Positions 20,430 through 31,490 of a DNA stretch of 64,000 bases are shown here, piece by piece. The DNA is taken from contig NW_005198966.1 in the NCBI RefSeq assembly GCF_000372725.1, positions 1,169,338 through 1,233,337 of the forward strand, read 5' to 3'. A program made the translations under genes and the position numbers. The notes beneath the pieces were generated by a model. The model ran no database searches. It worked only from the letters and a program-made list of their open reading frames with translations, and was not told the DNA's origin. This DNA comes from Emiliania huxleyi CCMP1516. Taxonomy: Eukaryota; Haptophyta; Isochrysidales; Noelaerhabdaceae. How positions within the stretch are numbered: the first letter of the stretch is position 1; every line of letters begins with the position of its first letter.

Positions 20430-20833
20430 CGGTTCGCAGCTGCTGTTCGTAGGAAGTCGGCTGCTGGTGCCGCGAAATGGCCTGCCACGATTTGTTTTTT
20501 CTTTTTTGTCCAAAAAAAATGTATTATCCTAACGGTGTGGGGGCGCGGAGGGCTTGTTGGCGAGCCAAAATGGTGTTTCCTTCCGAGGCGCTGCGCTAGG
20601 CTCAGAGCGAGTTCGCGCTGCGCTAGGCTCAGACGGCGAGTTCGCGCTGCGCTAGGCTCACAGATGCGAGTGCGCTGCGATAGAAGAAAAAAACAGGGTC
20701 GAAACGACAACCGAAGGGAGGACTGTGTAGTGTAATCATGTGTCAAGAATCACGTGCTGCTGCTGAGCTGCTGCTACTGCTGCTGCTGCGCGGCGAGCGC
20801 CGTCGCCGAGGCGGGCCTCGGCGGAGAGCGCGA

Positions 20834-21316
20834 TTATGCGGCCTTTTCCGCGACCCGCACAAAGAAGAGGCGCCCTCCGTCAGCCTCGACCTGCCACCGG
20901 CTCGCGTCGACCGACCCGGCCGCGTGCCACACCTCCACAGCCCAGTGCGCCAGCCCGCAGAAGTTGCCCTCCTCGATGCCCCATCCCGTGGGCCACGCGG
21001 CCAAGGCGGTGCCGAGAGGCGGCGGCGGCGCCGCGGTCGCCTCGAGACGCGCCGCGACGGCGTCAAAGGCGATCCGCCTCGCGCCCGTCGCGGCCGCCTC
21101 GGCCAGCAGCGCCTCCCCGGCCAGCCGCGGGAGGTCGCCCTCCGTCTCGAACCAGCACGACGAGCGGCCGTCGGCGCACGCCTCGTCCCACGCCTTGAGC
21201 TGGCGGACAAAGGCCGCCAAGCTCTTGAGGCCGGGCGAGGGCGCGGCGGGCGACGGGGCAAGGGAGCAGCCGGGCGAGGAGAGGTAGGAGGTGCTCGCCG
21301 GCGAGCGCTCCCGCGC
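20834..21316 (-). CDS. Hypothetical protein, C-terminal exon
   Basis: The terminal exon of an unrecognised gene; stop at 20834. It probably begins after the acceptor TTCGCAG near 21316. The protein part looks real: LKSLAAFVRQLKAWDEACADG, WFETEGDL, ARRIAFDAVAARLEA and GWGIEEGNFCGLAHWAVEVW have balanced hydrophobic spacing. No ATG is available in this frame upstream, so earlier exons must lie at about 21.4-21.8 kb but I could not place them. No family recognised. Confidence 0.4.
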   Translation of the reverse strand, partial: ARERSPASTSYLSSPGCSLAPSPAAPSPGLKSLAAFVRQLKAWDEACADGRSSCWFETEGDLPRLAGEALLAEAAATGARRIAFDAVAARLEATAAPPPPLGTALAAWPTGWGIEEGNFCGLAHWAVEVWHAAGSVDASRWQVEADGGRLFFVRVAEKAA

Positions 21317-22337
21317 CTGCGAAGGGGCAAGGCCTGAGGGCGGGCGGGCGGTCGGGCGGGCGGGCGCGGGTGGGGGGGATAAACGCTGCGCCGCCAAAGG
21401 AACCAGCGACACTGGCCGCGGCTCGTCGCCACGCGCCGGCTCGGAAGAGGGGCTGTCGGCGGCGAAGCAGAGTGGCACGCCTCGCCGCTCGAGCCGCCGA
21501 CAGCCCCCCCTCCTGACGTGACGGCCGCTCCCGGAGCCGGCCGGTGCGCGCCTGACCCACGCCCCCTCTCGCACCCCTCCGACCCCCCCTGCGCGGCGCA
21601 CCCGTCCGCTGTGCGCCGGCTCGAGCGCCTATTGCCAAATCGCGACGTTTGAGCGCAGCGCACGCATCCTCTGGGCGCCTGAGCGCGGCGGAATCTTGCC
21701 AGAATGTGGCCGCAGGAAGAGCCTCCGGCGGGCCTCCGGCGGACGCCTGGCGGCGTGGCGCTGCGCGCCGGCCTGCGGCCCAAAGCCCGAACGAGCGGTC
21801 AAGTTAACTTGACGCGCCGAATCCCTTGGTTGGCCCTCGCAGCTGTGATACAAAAGTGGGGACGCGCCTGGCGGCGCGCCCCCAAAAACAAAAGCCGGTC
21901 CTGACACAGTCATAATAGGGTGTTGTGTGCCGTCAGAGTGACTCTCTGTGTGTCAGGGATAGTCAAGGCCGTCCATCAGAGCTCCAGTAAGCTCGGAGAC
22001 ACCCCATTAGGTTAGGCTGTACCCATGTTTCCTCGCTCACCCCGTCTCGTTTCCTTTCCGTGTTTCTCTACAGCACCCTCTCGTTTCCTCTCTAGTTTCC
22101 CGAGGAAACTCCGCGAAAACCGTCAATTTCACGACTCGCGTGACCTCGTCCAGGAAAACCACCGAGTCGTAGCCAGGTATTCGAGATCGGGGAGGGGGTT
22201 CGCGGCAAATCCGGCTCGGCTCGGCCATCCCTTCGACACGCCCCGTCGGCCGTCCCTCCCTCGTCTCCGCTCCTCCCTCGTCTGAGGCCCGTGCGGCCCC
22301 CTCCCGCCGCTCTCCCGCCGGCAGCTGGTTCCGTCTT
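21317..22337. other. Unassigned region
   Basis: May hold 5' exons of the minus-strand hypothetical gene. It includes GC-rich imperfect repeats (GCCTCCGGCGGGCCTCCGGC at about 21720-21745). Nothing else supported. Confidence 0.4.
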
Positions 22338-23408
22338 ATGAGATCCCGCAGTTCTTCCGCCACGATCTCTCGGTGTCCAAGCTGGTCGCCCCATGTCCAG
22401 ACCAAAATTCTCTTTCTTGGAAAATTCTATGCCTGCACAGCTTTCTGGCCACGTGCGAGACGTGAGTGCAGCTGCGAGGGCTGCACGGACAAGCAGAGAG
22501 AGGGCGAGGAGGAGTGGTCTACAACATATGAGACGAGCCAGCCTGGCCACCGCGCGCCGTGCCAGCCACGCGGCCCTGGCTCATCATGCCGCGCGCCGTC
22601 TCTGCACGGCTACACGCCTCGCCGACCCGTCCACCATGGTCGGAAGGCTCCAGCAGCTGCAGGCCTTGCAAAGGTGCCGCCGAGCCGAGCCGCCTGCAAT
22701 TCCCACTCTCCTCTCCACTCGCAGGCTGGCCCGTGGTGGCGCACGGGGCTGATGCGGCTCGGTGGCATGTTCACGGATGCGCAGTACCAGGCGGCGGCCG
22801 GCGAGGACATCCACGGGATATGCCGGCGGCGCGGAGACCTCTCGGAGCTGTACGACCCGTCTTCCGGCGGCGTCGACGCGAGCCGGTTCTACACGCGCTT
22901 CCAGGTCAAAGGGCTTCACTGCTGGCTGGTGCACGTGCGGCTGCGTCCGCTGCCGCGCGAGCGGGTCGAGGCGCTCGTCTCGGAGGTGCTGGAGCGGCTG
23001 TGGGAGTACGACGGGATGCGCGACGCCGTGGAGGGGGAGGGGCTCGAGCTGATCCAGGCGCTCAAGTACCAGAAGGAGCTGCAGCTGTCGTGGCACGGCA
23101 TGGCGCAGGCGCTCGACGAGGCGCTCAAGCAGCCGGCAGGCGGACCCCAAGCGGAGGCCCTCGCCGAGGTGCTGCTCCGCAACGTGTACGCAGACGAGGA
23201 GGGAGGCATCGCCGGCAGCGCGGAGCCGGCGGCCCTGTGGCTCGCCGAGTACCTGCTGGCGCAGATGTCGCACCTCGCGGCGCTGCCGGACGACGAGATC
23301 CTCCTCGGCCGCCTCACCTGGGCGCCGCCGCCGCCGCCGCACGCCAGCGGCGCCGAGCTGCGCGGCGACGAGGCGGAGGCGGAGCAGGCGGCCGGAGGAG
23401 GGCGCTGA
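22338..23408 (+). CDS. Ubiquinol-cytochrome c chaperone (UQCC1/Cbp3-like), start uncertain
   Basis: The conserved part runs from about 22752 to the stop at 23408: FYTRFQVKGLHCWLVHVRLR, LERLWEYDGMRD, LKYQKELQLSWHGMAQALDEAL and LAEVLLRNVYADE follow the Cbp3/UQCC1 chaperone domain, in which an aromatic-rich helix with an invariant HxWL is typical. The family acts in mitochondria on early assembly of cytochrome b into complex III. The frame stays open to an ATG at 22338, giving 356 residues, but a GT-AG intron ending at the TCGCAG just before 22722 is plausible, so N-terminal residues are uncertain. The tail is Glu/Ala/Gly-rich. Confidence 0.65.
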   Translation: MRSRSSSATISRCPSWSPHVQTKILFLGKFYACTAFWPRARRECSCEGCTDKQREGEEEWSTTYETSQPGHRAPCQPRGPGSSCRAPSLHGYTPRRPVHHGRKAPAAAGLAKVPPSRAACNSHSPLHSQAGPWWRTGLMRLGGMFTDAQYQAAAGEDIHGICRRRGDLSELYDPSSGGVDASRFYTRFQVKGLHCWLVHVRLRPLPRERVEALVSEVLERLWEYDGMRDAVEGEGLELIQALKYQKELQLSWHGMAQALDEALKQPAGGPQAEALAEVLLRNVYADEEGGIAGSAEPAALWLAEYLLAQMSHLAALPDDEILLGRLTWAPPPPPHASGAELRGDEAEAEQAAGGGR

Positions 23409-23906
23409 CGGGGGGCGCTGCTGACACCTGTTTGAGAGGGCGTGCGCGCTAGGCATCGTGCCGTTTCTTGTGTTTGGGGCGCGGGGAGGGGCGAGGACCG
23501 AGGTGAGTTGTACTCTGAGGGTTGGGGTCGGGGAGAGTTGCGACGAGCCGTCTCGCTGGGAGCTCATCTGCGAGTGCGAGGCGGTCAGTGTCTCTCTTTT
23601 TTACAAATCCAAACAGATGAGAAGGCGCCGTCGACATATTTAAAGTTTTTGGCATGACTGTGATTTAACACATTTATGTCCTCTGCATGTGCCACGGCGG
23701 GCTCCGGCGCGCTTCTTTTCCCGCGCGAGCAGTGCACCGCGCGCCGGGGGGGCGGGGCGGCGCGACCAACCCAAGAAGGTCGCGAGCGGGATGTACTGTG
23801 GTGGCAGGGTGGAGGGTGAGACCCGCTGAGACAGAGGATACGTGCCTCGCGGGGGGAGACGAAAAAGTCCCCGCACTCCGGTGCAATCAATCGGCCCTTT
23901 CTAGAT
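23409..23906. other. Intergenic region
   Basis: About 500 bp between convergent genes. No gene or repeat recognised. Confidence 0.6.
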
Positions 23907-25274
23907 TCACCACAGTCCTGCGCAATGCCTGCAGCGAGTCGGGCAATGCGCGCACATCCGGCCGAGGAGCCCGCCGTCCTTCGGCACGCGGGCGACCGAG
24001 ACGCCGAGGAAGGCGAGCCAGACGGCGAGTGCTCCGGCGAGGAGCGCCGGCGTGAGGCGCTCTCGCTGCCTCGCTACGTCGGAGGCCATGGCGAGAGGGA
24101 TGGAGAGGGAGAGGCCGACCACGACGACGAGGGGTGATGTGAGGAGGGCGGCGCGGGCGAGCAGCAGGTTGGCCACCACCGTCCCGAGCAGCGCGTTCCC
24201 GCAGATGGCGAGCAGGTTGTCGCGCGCCGGCAGCTCGAGCCGCTCGACACCGGTCGCGTGCAGCAGCAGCAGCGCCGGCGGGCCGGCCGCGAGGAGCGAG
24301 GCGCCCATGAGGCCGAAGAGGTAGGGCAGCGGCGCCTCCTTCTCGGACGGCACCTCCCGCTTCAGCCGCACCGTGTATGCGCCGTAGCACGCCGCCGAAG
24401 CAACCAGCCCCGCGGAGCCAAGGGCGTGCTTTAGCTCCGCGCGGTGCGCGACGGCGGCGGCGGAGTGGGAGATGCGCGCGAGCGCCCGCGCGGCGTGCGG
24501 GTGGTGGTGGTGCTCGTCGTCACCCCACGCGCCCTCGCCCGCCCCTCCGTACACCACGAGCAAGACGCCGGCCAAGCCGCAGGAGACAGACGCGACTCGA
24601 AGAAGAGACAGGGGCTCTCCGAGCAGCCACGCGCTGAAGAGGAGGGTCCACACGGCGGAGGAGGAGGCGATCACGGTGGCGGAGGAGACGCTCGTGTACT
24701 GCAGGCTCACGTTGAAGAGCAGGTTCGCGCAAAGGATCAGGCCGCCCAGCCGCCAGGCGACATACACGAGCCCAACCTCAGAGGGCACCTCGGAGGGACG
24801 GCCGGTGCCGGCGGCGCCAGCGTCCCCGCCCGCCCCTCCGCCGGACCCGATGGCGCGGCGCGGTGCGCAGGCCTGCGCCATCTCCAGGCCGGCCTCGTCG
24901 CCCACGTGCCGCACGGCAGCGTACCCACCCTGCGCCGCGCCCCAACCCTGCACCAGCCTCCCGACGGCTGCGGCGGCTCGCACGCGGTAGCCCAGCAGGT
25001 AGAGGGCTTGCATCGAGAAGGAGATGTATGTGATGAGGAAGGGCTTGCGGTGGTGCTCCGCCTCGAAGACCAGCTGCAGCACGATGGTCGAAGCCGTGAA
25101 GAGCACGACGACAACGAGCACGAGCACGATGCCACGCACGCGCCGCAGTAGACGCGCGCTGATCGTGAGTGCGCCAGAGCGCCACTGGGCGACAAACCAT
25201 GAGGCCGGCAGCAGCAGGGTGACTGCGATAAGCACGAAGGCGACGGGCGCCGCGTAGGAGGAGGAGGAGACCAT
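23907..25274 (-). CDS. SLC35F-like transporter (drug/metabolite transporter superfamily)
   Basis: Single exon, 455 residues, start ATG at 25274. I count about ten hydrophobic helices: VAFVLIAVTLLLPASWFVAQ, a helix at about 45-65, YISFSMQALYLLGY, then after a Gly-rich loop VAWRLGGLILCANLLFNVSL, SVSSATVIASSSAVWTLLFS, LLRVASVSCGLAGVLLVVYG, a His-rich loop, LGSAGLVASAACYGAYTV, LFGLMGASLLAAGPPALLLL, NALLGTVVANLLLARAALLT and SPLVVVVGLSLSIPLAMASD. The Y-TSVSSATVIASSSAVWTL segment is typical of the SLC35F5/THI74 branch. Substrate unknown; Golgi or vacuolar location is common in the family. Confidence 0.75.
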   Translation of the reverse strand: MVSSSSYAAPVAFVLIAVTLLLPASWFVAQWRSGALTISARLLRRVRGIVLVLVVVVLFTASTIVLQLVFEAEHHRKPFLITYISFSMQALYLLGYRVRAAAAVGRLVQGWGAAQGGYAAVRHVGDEAGLEMAQACAPRRAIGSGGGAGGDAGAAGTGRPSEVPSEVGLVYVAWRLGGLILCANLLFNVSLQYTSVSSATVIASSSAVWTLLFSAWLLGEPLSLLRVASVSCGLAGVLLVVYGGAGEGAWGDDEHHHHPHAARALARISHSAAAVAHRAELKHALGSAGLVASAACYGAYTVRLKREVPSEKEAPLPYLFGLMGASLLAAGPPALLLLHATGVERLELPARDNLLAICGNALLGTVVANLLLARAALLTSPLVVVVGLSLSIPLAMASDVARQRERLTPALLAGALAVWLAFLGVSVARVPKDGGLLGRMCAHCPTRCRHCAGLW

Positions 25275-25512
25275 GTTCTGCTGTCGACTCTTGCTGTTGC
25301 CCTCGCCGTGTAGTACGCGCCACTTTCGACTTTCCACACACAGAAAAAGAAATTGCAGGCCAGTGGGATATGAAATTCGCTGATCGTCATTGAGAGCCCG
25401 TAGCACATGTGCATGTATGTGGAGCCCGGGGACGGGGGACTTCGCGCCGCCCTCCCCCTGCTGGGCCCCTCGGCAGCCTGGCGCATGCACCGCGGGGGCG
25501 CAGCACCGATGC

Positions 25513-28283
25513 CTACGATGCGGCCACAGCCTGCCGGAGGAAATGCGAGGCGAAGGGGCTGTCCAAGAACATCTCTGCCGCCCGCAGCGGAGCCGGCGAG
25601 TCCGCCTCTTGCAGCGCCTCCCGCGGCGAAACCTCCAGCAGCTGTGACGAAACCTCCAGCAGCTGTGAGCCGGCGTCGGGGTCGACCTCTGCCGTCGTCG
25701 GCGGCTCGGCGAGCGCCGGGGCGCCCTCCTCCTCCGGGGCGCCCCCCTCCTCCGCGGCCGCGGCCGCCGCCTGCACCTCGAGCACCACCTCCTGCACCGC
25801 CTTGCTCACGGGGGTGCTGCCCGGCGACGCCTCCTCCTCCTCGAAGTCGACCGCCGGCGCCGCCGGCGCCGACACCTCCGCCGCCTCCTCGGCCGGTGGC
25901 GGCGCCGGAAGCGGCTCTGGCGGCGGCTTCGGCGGCCAGTCGACCGCCACGATCGTCACAGGGGGGGAGCGAGGCCGCCTCTGCTGCCTCTGCCTCCGCG
26001 GCGGCCCGCCCTCGCCCGAGGCGGGCGGAGGCACCGTCCAAGCGGCGCTGCGCGGAGCAGCGGGCGGCGGCGGCGCGGCGTGCCGGGTGGCGGCGCACCG
26101 CACGACGGCGCCCTCGCCCGTCTGGCCGCCGCCTTCTGGCGGCGGCGGCGGCGGCGGCGAGCGGGGTCGCAAGGGCGGGGAGGGGAGCTCGCCAAAGTCG
26201 AGCGAGGCCGGTACGAGGCTCGCTGGCTCCGGGCCGAGGATCGCGTGGGCCGCCTCCCCCGCGCCGCCCTTCGCGCCGCCCTCGCCGCCCTCGCCGCCGC
26301 CATTGGCGCCACCCCCGTCGCCGTGCTGCGCAGACGGGCTGAGCGTCGACCGATCGCACGAGCAGTGGAGGAGGTTGGCGCGGTTCTGCCGGGCGAGGGC
26401 GAGGTTCTCGCGCCAGACGTGCGCCTGCTGCTCGAGGAGCGCGCGGTGCGCAGCCTCCCTCTCCGCCCGCCGCTTCTCGTGCATCGCCTTGCGCAGCACC
26501 TGAGGGGGCGCGCGGGGACGGCGCCGTCAAGCCGCTCGCTGTCTGCCTCGAGTGACGTGTCGAGTGACGTGTGTCAAACAGGAGGGGGAGGGGCGGGGGT
26601 GGGGTGGGGGGGGCACCTCGGAGCGGCGCTTCGAGGCCTCGAGCGCTCGCTCCTCGGCGGCGAGGGCTGCCTCCTTCGCCTCAGCCCTGCGGAGGAGAGG
26701 CGGCGGGGTGGGGGAGGCGCGCGCTCGGCTTCGGTGAGAGGCGGAGGAGGGCCGCAAGAGGGGTGGGTGGCGGTGGTGGCGGTGGCGGCGGCGGTGGTGG
26801 CGATGGTGGCGGTGAGAAGAGGCGAGGGCGGCCCGCGCCGTTCGCGCGTTCGCGCCGCGTGTTGGTGCACGGCCCGCTCCCACGCGTCGTTGGCGGCGGA
26901 GCCGGCGGCCGGCGCAGGCACAGTTCGGCTCTGCGGCGCGGCGTGGACAGGGAGGGTCTCCAGCTGGCCGAGGGAAGGGAAGGCGCCGGAGGCGGTGCCG
27001 GCGGGCGGTAGCGAGGCCGACATGAGGGTGTCTGCCGAGAGGGCGCCGCCCGGACCACCCCACGCTTGCGCGGGTGGCCTCGGGAGGGGCGCACCCCCGT
27101 GCGGCGGCGTGGCGCGGTGCTGCGGCGCGGGGACTGCAGCGGGATGCAGCCAGCCGGCGGTCAGTCGGTCGGTGGGCAGGCCCGCGGCAGGCAGTGCGGC
27201 TGCGGCGGCGAGGAGCGGGACGGACGCCGGAGAAGCGTGCGGGGGAGAAGGAGCATCGACTCGAGAGGCGCCGGCTGGCTCTGCCGCCGCCGCCGCCGCT
27301 TCCGCCGGCGCGGCGAGGGGGTGGTGAGCCGGCGGAGGCGGCAGGGGAGGTGGCGGTGGCGGCGGTGGCGGCGGCTTCCACGAGACTGTGCCTGTGCCGA
27401 CCTCCCAGTAGTAGGCGGCCCCTTTGGCGCTGGTCAGCCGCGTCCAGCCCGTCGGCAGTGGCAGCGGCGCCGCCGGCGCGCCAACGACTGCCGTCTGCGC
27501 AGACCCGTCTGAGCTGCAGGTGGCGGAGGCGGAGGCGGGGGCTGGACGCGGCGCCGGCTCCTCAGCGGCCCGCGCCGCCCTCGGCGCGGCTGCACCCGCC
27601 TTCGCCGCCCCCGCCTCTGCCGGCTTGCTCGAGCGCTTGTCCTCGAGCCGCGCCTCGGCCCGCCTTGGCGCCGTGCCTCGCGCCTGCTTTGGCTCGAGCA
27701 GCGCGGGGCGCGGCGGGCGGGACGCGGTGCCAGGCCTCGAGGCGGCCGGCGTGGCCGGGGACGCTCCAGCGCGGGATCTGCGCTTGGAGGCCGCCGCACT
27801 TGGCGCCGTCTGCGGCCTCTGCTGCTGTGGCGTCGGCGCTCGAGGGTCGTCGTCACACCACGCCACGTACGGCCGCACCCGTCGGCCGGCGCCAGCTTGC
27901 TTCGCGGGCGGCTTCTTCGGCGCCGGCGCCCACGACTGTGTGCCGCGCCGCGTGCCGACGACTGGCGCCGCCCACGGGTCGGCGCGGTGCTTGGCGGTGG
28001 TCTGCCTTTGCCACTCGCCGGCGGGCTGCCACGCGCCGAGTGCCACCGGCCTGTGGCGCCGTCCGAGCGGCGCCGCCCGATCGCTGAGATCCCAGTCGGG
28101 CGTGCGCACCGTCTCTCTCGTCCGTCTCGGCCTGTTGTACAGGTCCTCATTGTGGCCCCACCAGCGCGGTGGCTCAGGCGCGTCCGCGGCCGCCGGCTCA
28201 TCGTCCGTCCACGTGGCGAGCTGCGCCCTGGGACCCGGGCGGAAAGTGTAGTACCCCGGAGGGCCGGGTGGCGCGAAGGACAT
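25513..28283 (-). CDS. WW-domain protein with coiled coil and low-complexity tail
   Basis: Three exons: 28283-26839, 26686-26617, 26499-25513; about 833 residues from the ATG at 28283. The N-terminus (PPGYYTFRPGPRAQLATW, NEDLYNRPRRTRETVRTPDW) contains Tyr/Trp-rich short motifs. A WW domain lies at about residue 277-308 (LPTGWTRLTSAKGAAYYWEV, then SWKPP). A short charged coiled coil spans the exon 1/2/3 junctions (RERAEAKEAALAAEERALEA, RKAMHEKRRAEREAAHRALL). The rest is Pro/Ala/Glu-rich. Intron 1 (26687-26838) has a GC donor; intron 2 (26500-26616) has GT-AG and carries GTGTCGAGTGAC tandem units. WW domains bind Pro-rich ligands; the partner is unknown. Confidence 0.65.
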
Positions 28284-28596
28284 GGCGGTGGGTAGGTCGC
28301 GTGGGGGTCGCTGTGCCGGGCTGCTACCTGCCGCCCGCCTCAACGCCTGGGTCGGATTTATTTTTTATTTGCAGAAGGAGAGTCCGGCGTTCCACCGCTG
28401 AAGAACGAAGGACGCAGCAGCAAGGAGTCGAAAGGAGGGGGCTGGGGACCTGGGAATTCTCTCTTGTCTCCGTGGTGTGAGTGTGAGCACACATACACAC
28501 ACATTGCCGCTGGTGTCGAGGCGGCGTCGGGCAACGCCAGCGCTGGCACCGCACAGATAAGCAAGCGGGGTCAGTTCGTGTCCTCCTCCCTTCTTT

Positions 28597-29145
28597 ATGA
28601 TCTCATTGCGTCACGCGATCTCGTGCCTTCTCCTCGCCGCAGCGACACCCGCCTCCGCCCGATACCGCGTGCGACTGCGGACGCCTCTCGGCATCGCGTT
28701 TGAGGAGGTGGAGCCGGGCAAGGCTTGCGGTGTCGTCGTCGCGGACCTCGTGGATGGAGGCAACGCCGAACACGACGGTCGGATCTGGGTGGGCGACCGG
28801 CTGCTGAGCACGAGCGCGGTGGTGCTGGGCGGCGACAGCGCGTTGCTGACGGTCGGTGGTGGGCGGCAGTTCACAAACTGGAAGCGAGAGCTGATTCCCG
28901 CGACGGCGATGGGCTTCGAGGAGATAATGGCCGCCATCGGGTCCAACTCGGGCCGCTTCGGCTACGTCGACTGCCTGCTCGAGCTCGCGCGGACTGACTC
29001 GTCGGTGCCGCGGCCCGCTCAAAGCGGCGCCGCCCGCGCCGCGCGAGGCGAGTCTGGCGTCGACTGGGACGGCGGGCGCGGCACCAGGGTGGGCGGCGTC
29101 AGCACCCCAATCAGACCCGTGCCGGACGAGTTTGACTTTGACTAG
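28597..29145 (+). CDS. Secreted or targeted small PDZ-like protein
   Basis: Single exon, 182 residues, start ATG at 28597. Residues 1-21 (SLRHAISCLLLAAATPASA) look like a signal peptide with an Ala-x-Ala cleavage site. Residues about 22-95 have a PDZ pattern: PLGIAFEEVEPGKACGVVVA, then GGNAEHDGRIWVGDRLLS, matching the GLGF loop, the beta strands and the G-x-I-x-x-GDxL core. The tail is Gly/Arg-rich and ends DEFDFD. A plastid or secretory location is possible. Function not known. Confidence 0.6.
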   Translation: MISLRHAISCLLLAAATPASARYRVRLRTPLGIAFEEVEPGKACGVVVADLVDGGNAEHDGRIWVGDRLLSTSAVVLGGDSALLTVGGGRQFTNWKRELIPATAMGFEEIMAAIGSNSGRFGYVDCLLELARTDSSVPRPAQSGAARAARGESGVDWDGGRGTRVGGVSTPIRPVPDEFDFD

Positions 29146-29528
29146 CAGGAGGTACCAGGTAGATTCGCAGATGCGCTAGAGAGAGAGCGAGTGGCTGAGG
29201 CTAGTTCCTTCCATTTTGGCAAAAGTCAACCCCCGCCTAACCATTTTGTACCTCCCGCTCGCGCTCCGCCCTGAGCGCTGAGGCTTGAGCGCTGAGGCAA
29301 CCTCCGCAGCCTCCCCGCTCCCAACCTGACCGCTGACGGTGGACGGCGCAAACTACCGCACGCAAACGGTCGCGCCGGGCGCCTCAGGGCGCGAAAAAGA
29401 AAAACTCGCCCGCGGTTTGGCAGACCCTCCATTACTCCATCATGACCAACGAGTTGAGCGCAATGCGTGTTGAGCACACGCTCACGACGAGTTAGCGCAG
29501 CCCACTACGGACCAAGCACACAGCGTCA
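29146..29528. other. Intergenic region, likely PFK-2 promoter
   Basis: Spacer of about 380 bp between two plus-strand genes. A GAGCGCTGAGGC motif is repeated at about 29272-29298. No further feature. Confidence 0.5.
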
Positions 29529-30729
29529 ATGTCGGACGAGCCACCGCCAACGCCGGTCGCGTTTGTGCGTTCGCCCTCGCTTGCGCCGGCCTCGCACGAC
29601 AACCCGACTCCTCAGTCGTGGGGTCCGCCGACCTCGTACGCCACCAAGAGCGACAAGATTGTTTGCATCATGGTCGGCCTTCCTGCGCGCGGCAAATCAT
29701 ACATATCGCGCCGGCTCGCACCCTATGTCTCTTTCTTTTACGGCGCGCCGGCCAAGGTGTTCAACGTGGGAGATTACCGGCGGAAGATCGCGCGAACCAC
29801 TTCGATGGCCGACTTCTTCGACAGCAGCAACCAGGCGGCGATGAAGGCGAGGGCGCAGGCGTGCGAGGAGGCGCTCACCGACCTGAAGAGGTGGATCGGA
29901 GAGACGCCGTCGCAACAGCAGCGGCTCGACCAAAAGCTTCATCAGAGCGGCGACTTTGGTTCGCTGGCCATCTTCGACGCGACCAACTCGACGCAGAGCC
30001 GTCGCGCCTGGCTCGTGGAGCAGCTGAAGGACACGGGCGCAAAGGTGATCTTCATCGAGTCGGTCTGCCGCGACGAGAGGCTCGTGCAGCAGACCATCCT
30101 GCACGCCAAGGAGAGCGTCCTAGCGCGGCTCGAGCCTCGGCGGACTGCCGGGTTGGTTGACCGCCCCGCCCCGCTGGTAGGTTGGGAATCACGACTACGA
30201 GGGTGTCGACCCGGCCGTCGCCATCGCCGACTTCGAGGCGCGGATACGGCACTACGAGCAGGTGAGGGCCCGAGAGGCTCGCGGCCTGCCCATGGGCCTG
30301 CCCCTCGAATCTCACTCAGCCTCGGGTCGTCTCGGTCGGTCTCCGACAGGTGTATCAGGAGCTCGGCCCGCCCGAGAAGCACCTCGCCTGGATCCAGATC
30401 GTCGATGGCGGCCGCCAGCTCTCGATGAACAACATCCGCGGCTTCCTCCCCTCGCGCATCTCGCAGGCGGAGGCACGAGACGACCCGAGATCACGCGTCG
30501 GCCAGCCCTCAGCCGCGTCGCTTCCCTCGCCTCCGCCGCCGCCCTCACCACCCTCGCCGCCCGCGCCCCTCTCGCAGTTCCTCGTCAACTTGCATGTCGA
30601 CTGCCGCTCCTTCTACCTCTCCCGCCACGGCCAGTCCGAGTACAACCGCCTCGGAAAGATCGGAGGCGACTCGGACCTCACCGCGCACGGAGAGGCGTAC
30701 GCAAAGGCGCCGCCCTCGCCGCCGCCATC

Positions 30730-30793
<64 letters not shown>

Positions 30794-30795
30794 TC

Positions 30796-30843
<48 letters not shown>

Positions 30844-31490
30844 CCCGCTGCCTCTCCCCTCCGCGCCGCCGCCCTCACCGCCGCCCCGCTGCCCGTGCCG
30901 CAAAGGCGCTCGGCGAGTGGGTCGACGCGAAGGTCTCTCTCGCCGCCGACGGCTCCCCCGTCCCGTGCCGTCTCTGGACCTCGTCGCTTCTGCGCACGCG
31001 CCGCACCGCGCGGCACATCTCCACGCCGGTCGTCTCGTACACCACTTCGGACGGCGCGCACCTCGACTGGGTGCAGATGCGGCCAAAGGCCTTCCGCAAC
31101 CTCGACGAGCTCTACGCGGGCCTGTGCGACGGGATGACCTACGAGGAGATCGCAGACAACTACCCGGACGAGGCGGAGGCGCGCGGGGCAGACAAGTTCC
31201 AGTACCGGTACCCTCGCGGCGAGTCGTACACCGACCTAATCGCCCGCCTCGAGCCGCTTGCCCACGAGCTCGAGCGCTCCCGCGAGCCCGTTGTGATCGT
31301 GGCCCACCAGGCAATCCACCGCGTGCTCTTCGCCTATTTCATGGGGATGCCGCGCGAGGAGTGCATCCACGTCTCCATCCCGCTCAACACGGTCATCAAA
31401 ATCACTCCGACGTCGAACGGCTGCGAGGAGGAGCGCACCGTCGTGCTGCAGCACCCCAAGGGCGAGCTGCTCGACCCAGCGAGCCACTGA
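29529..31490 (+). CDS. Bifunctional 6-phosphofructo-2-kinase/fructose-2,6-bisphosphatase
   Basis: Five exons: 29529-30116, 30181-30261, 30350-30466, 30578-30706, 30906-31490; about 499 residues. The kinase half has Walker A GLPARGKSYISRRL, FNVGDYRR, IFDATNSTQSRR and FIESVCRDERLVQQ. The phosphatase half has FYLSRHGQSEYNRLGKIGGD (catalytic RHG), LWTSSLLRT, KAFRNLDELYAGLCDGMTYE and VVIVAHQAIHR. The enzyme makes and removes fructose-2,6-bisphosphate in the cytosol, controlling glycolysis and gluconeogenesis. Intron 1's donor is ambiguous (GTCCTA at 30117, or a GA at 30111 that fits the family spacing better); intron 2 is GTGAGG...CAG; introns 3 and 4 are GC-AG. Intron 4 is about 200 bp of CCG repeats and starts with the same GCAAAGGCGC that spans its 3' junction. 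Its 3' end overlaps the convergent gene. Confidence 0.92.
30707..30905 (+). repeat. (CCG)n microsatellite forming an intron
   Basis: Nearly the whole fourth intron of the PFK-2/FBPase-2 gene is CCG/CCGCCATCCTCG repeats, ending in a C-rich tract and CAAAG. Length instability here would not change the protein. Confidence 0.85.

Noticed and set aside
22037..22550. Minus-strand frames upstream of the UQCC1-like gene (for example an LLALSLLVRAALAAAL stretch)
   Set aside because: The hydrophobic run looks like a signal peptide but the frame downstream has no conserved features and overlaps the likely promoter of the plus-strand gene.
30600..31100. Alternative Ala/Gly-rich proteins over the CCG repeat
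   Set aside because: All are readings of the CCG microsatellite that forms the fourth intron of PFK-2/FBPase-2.
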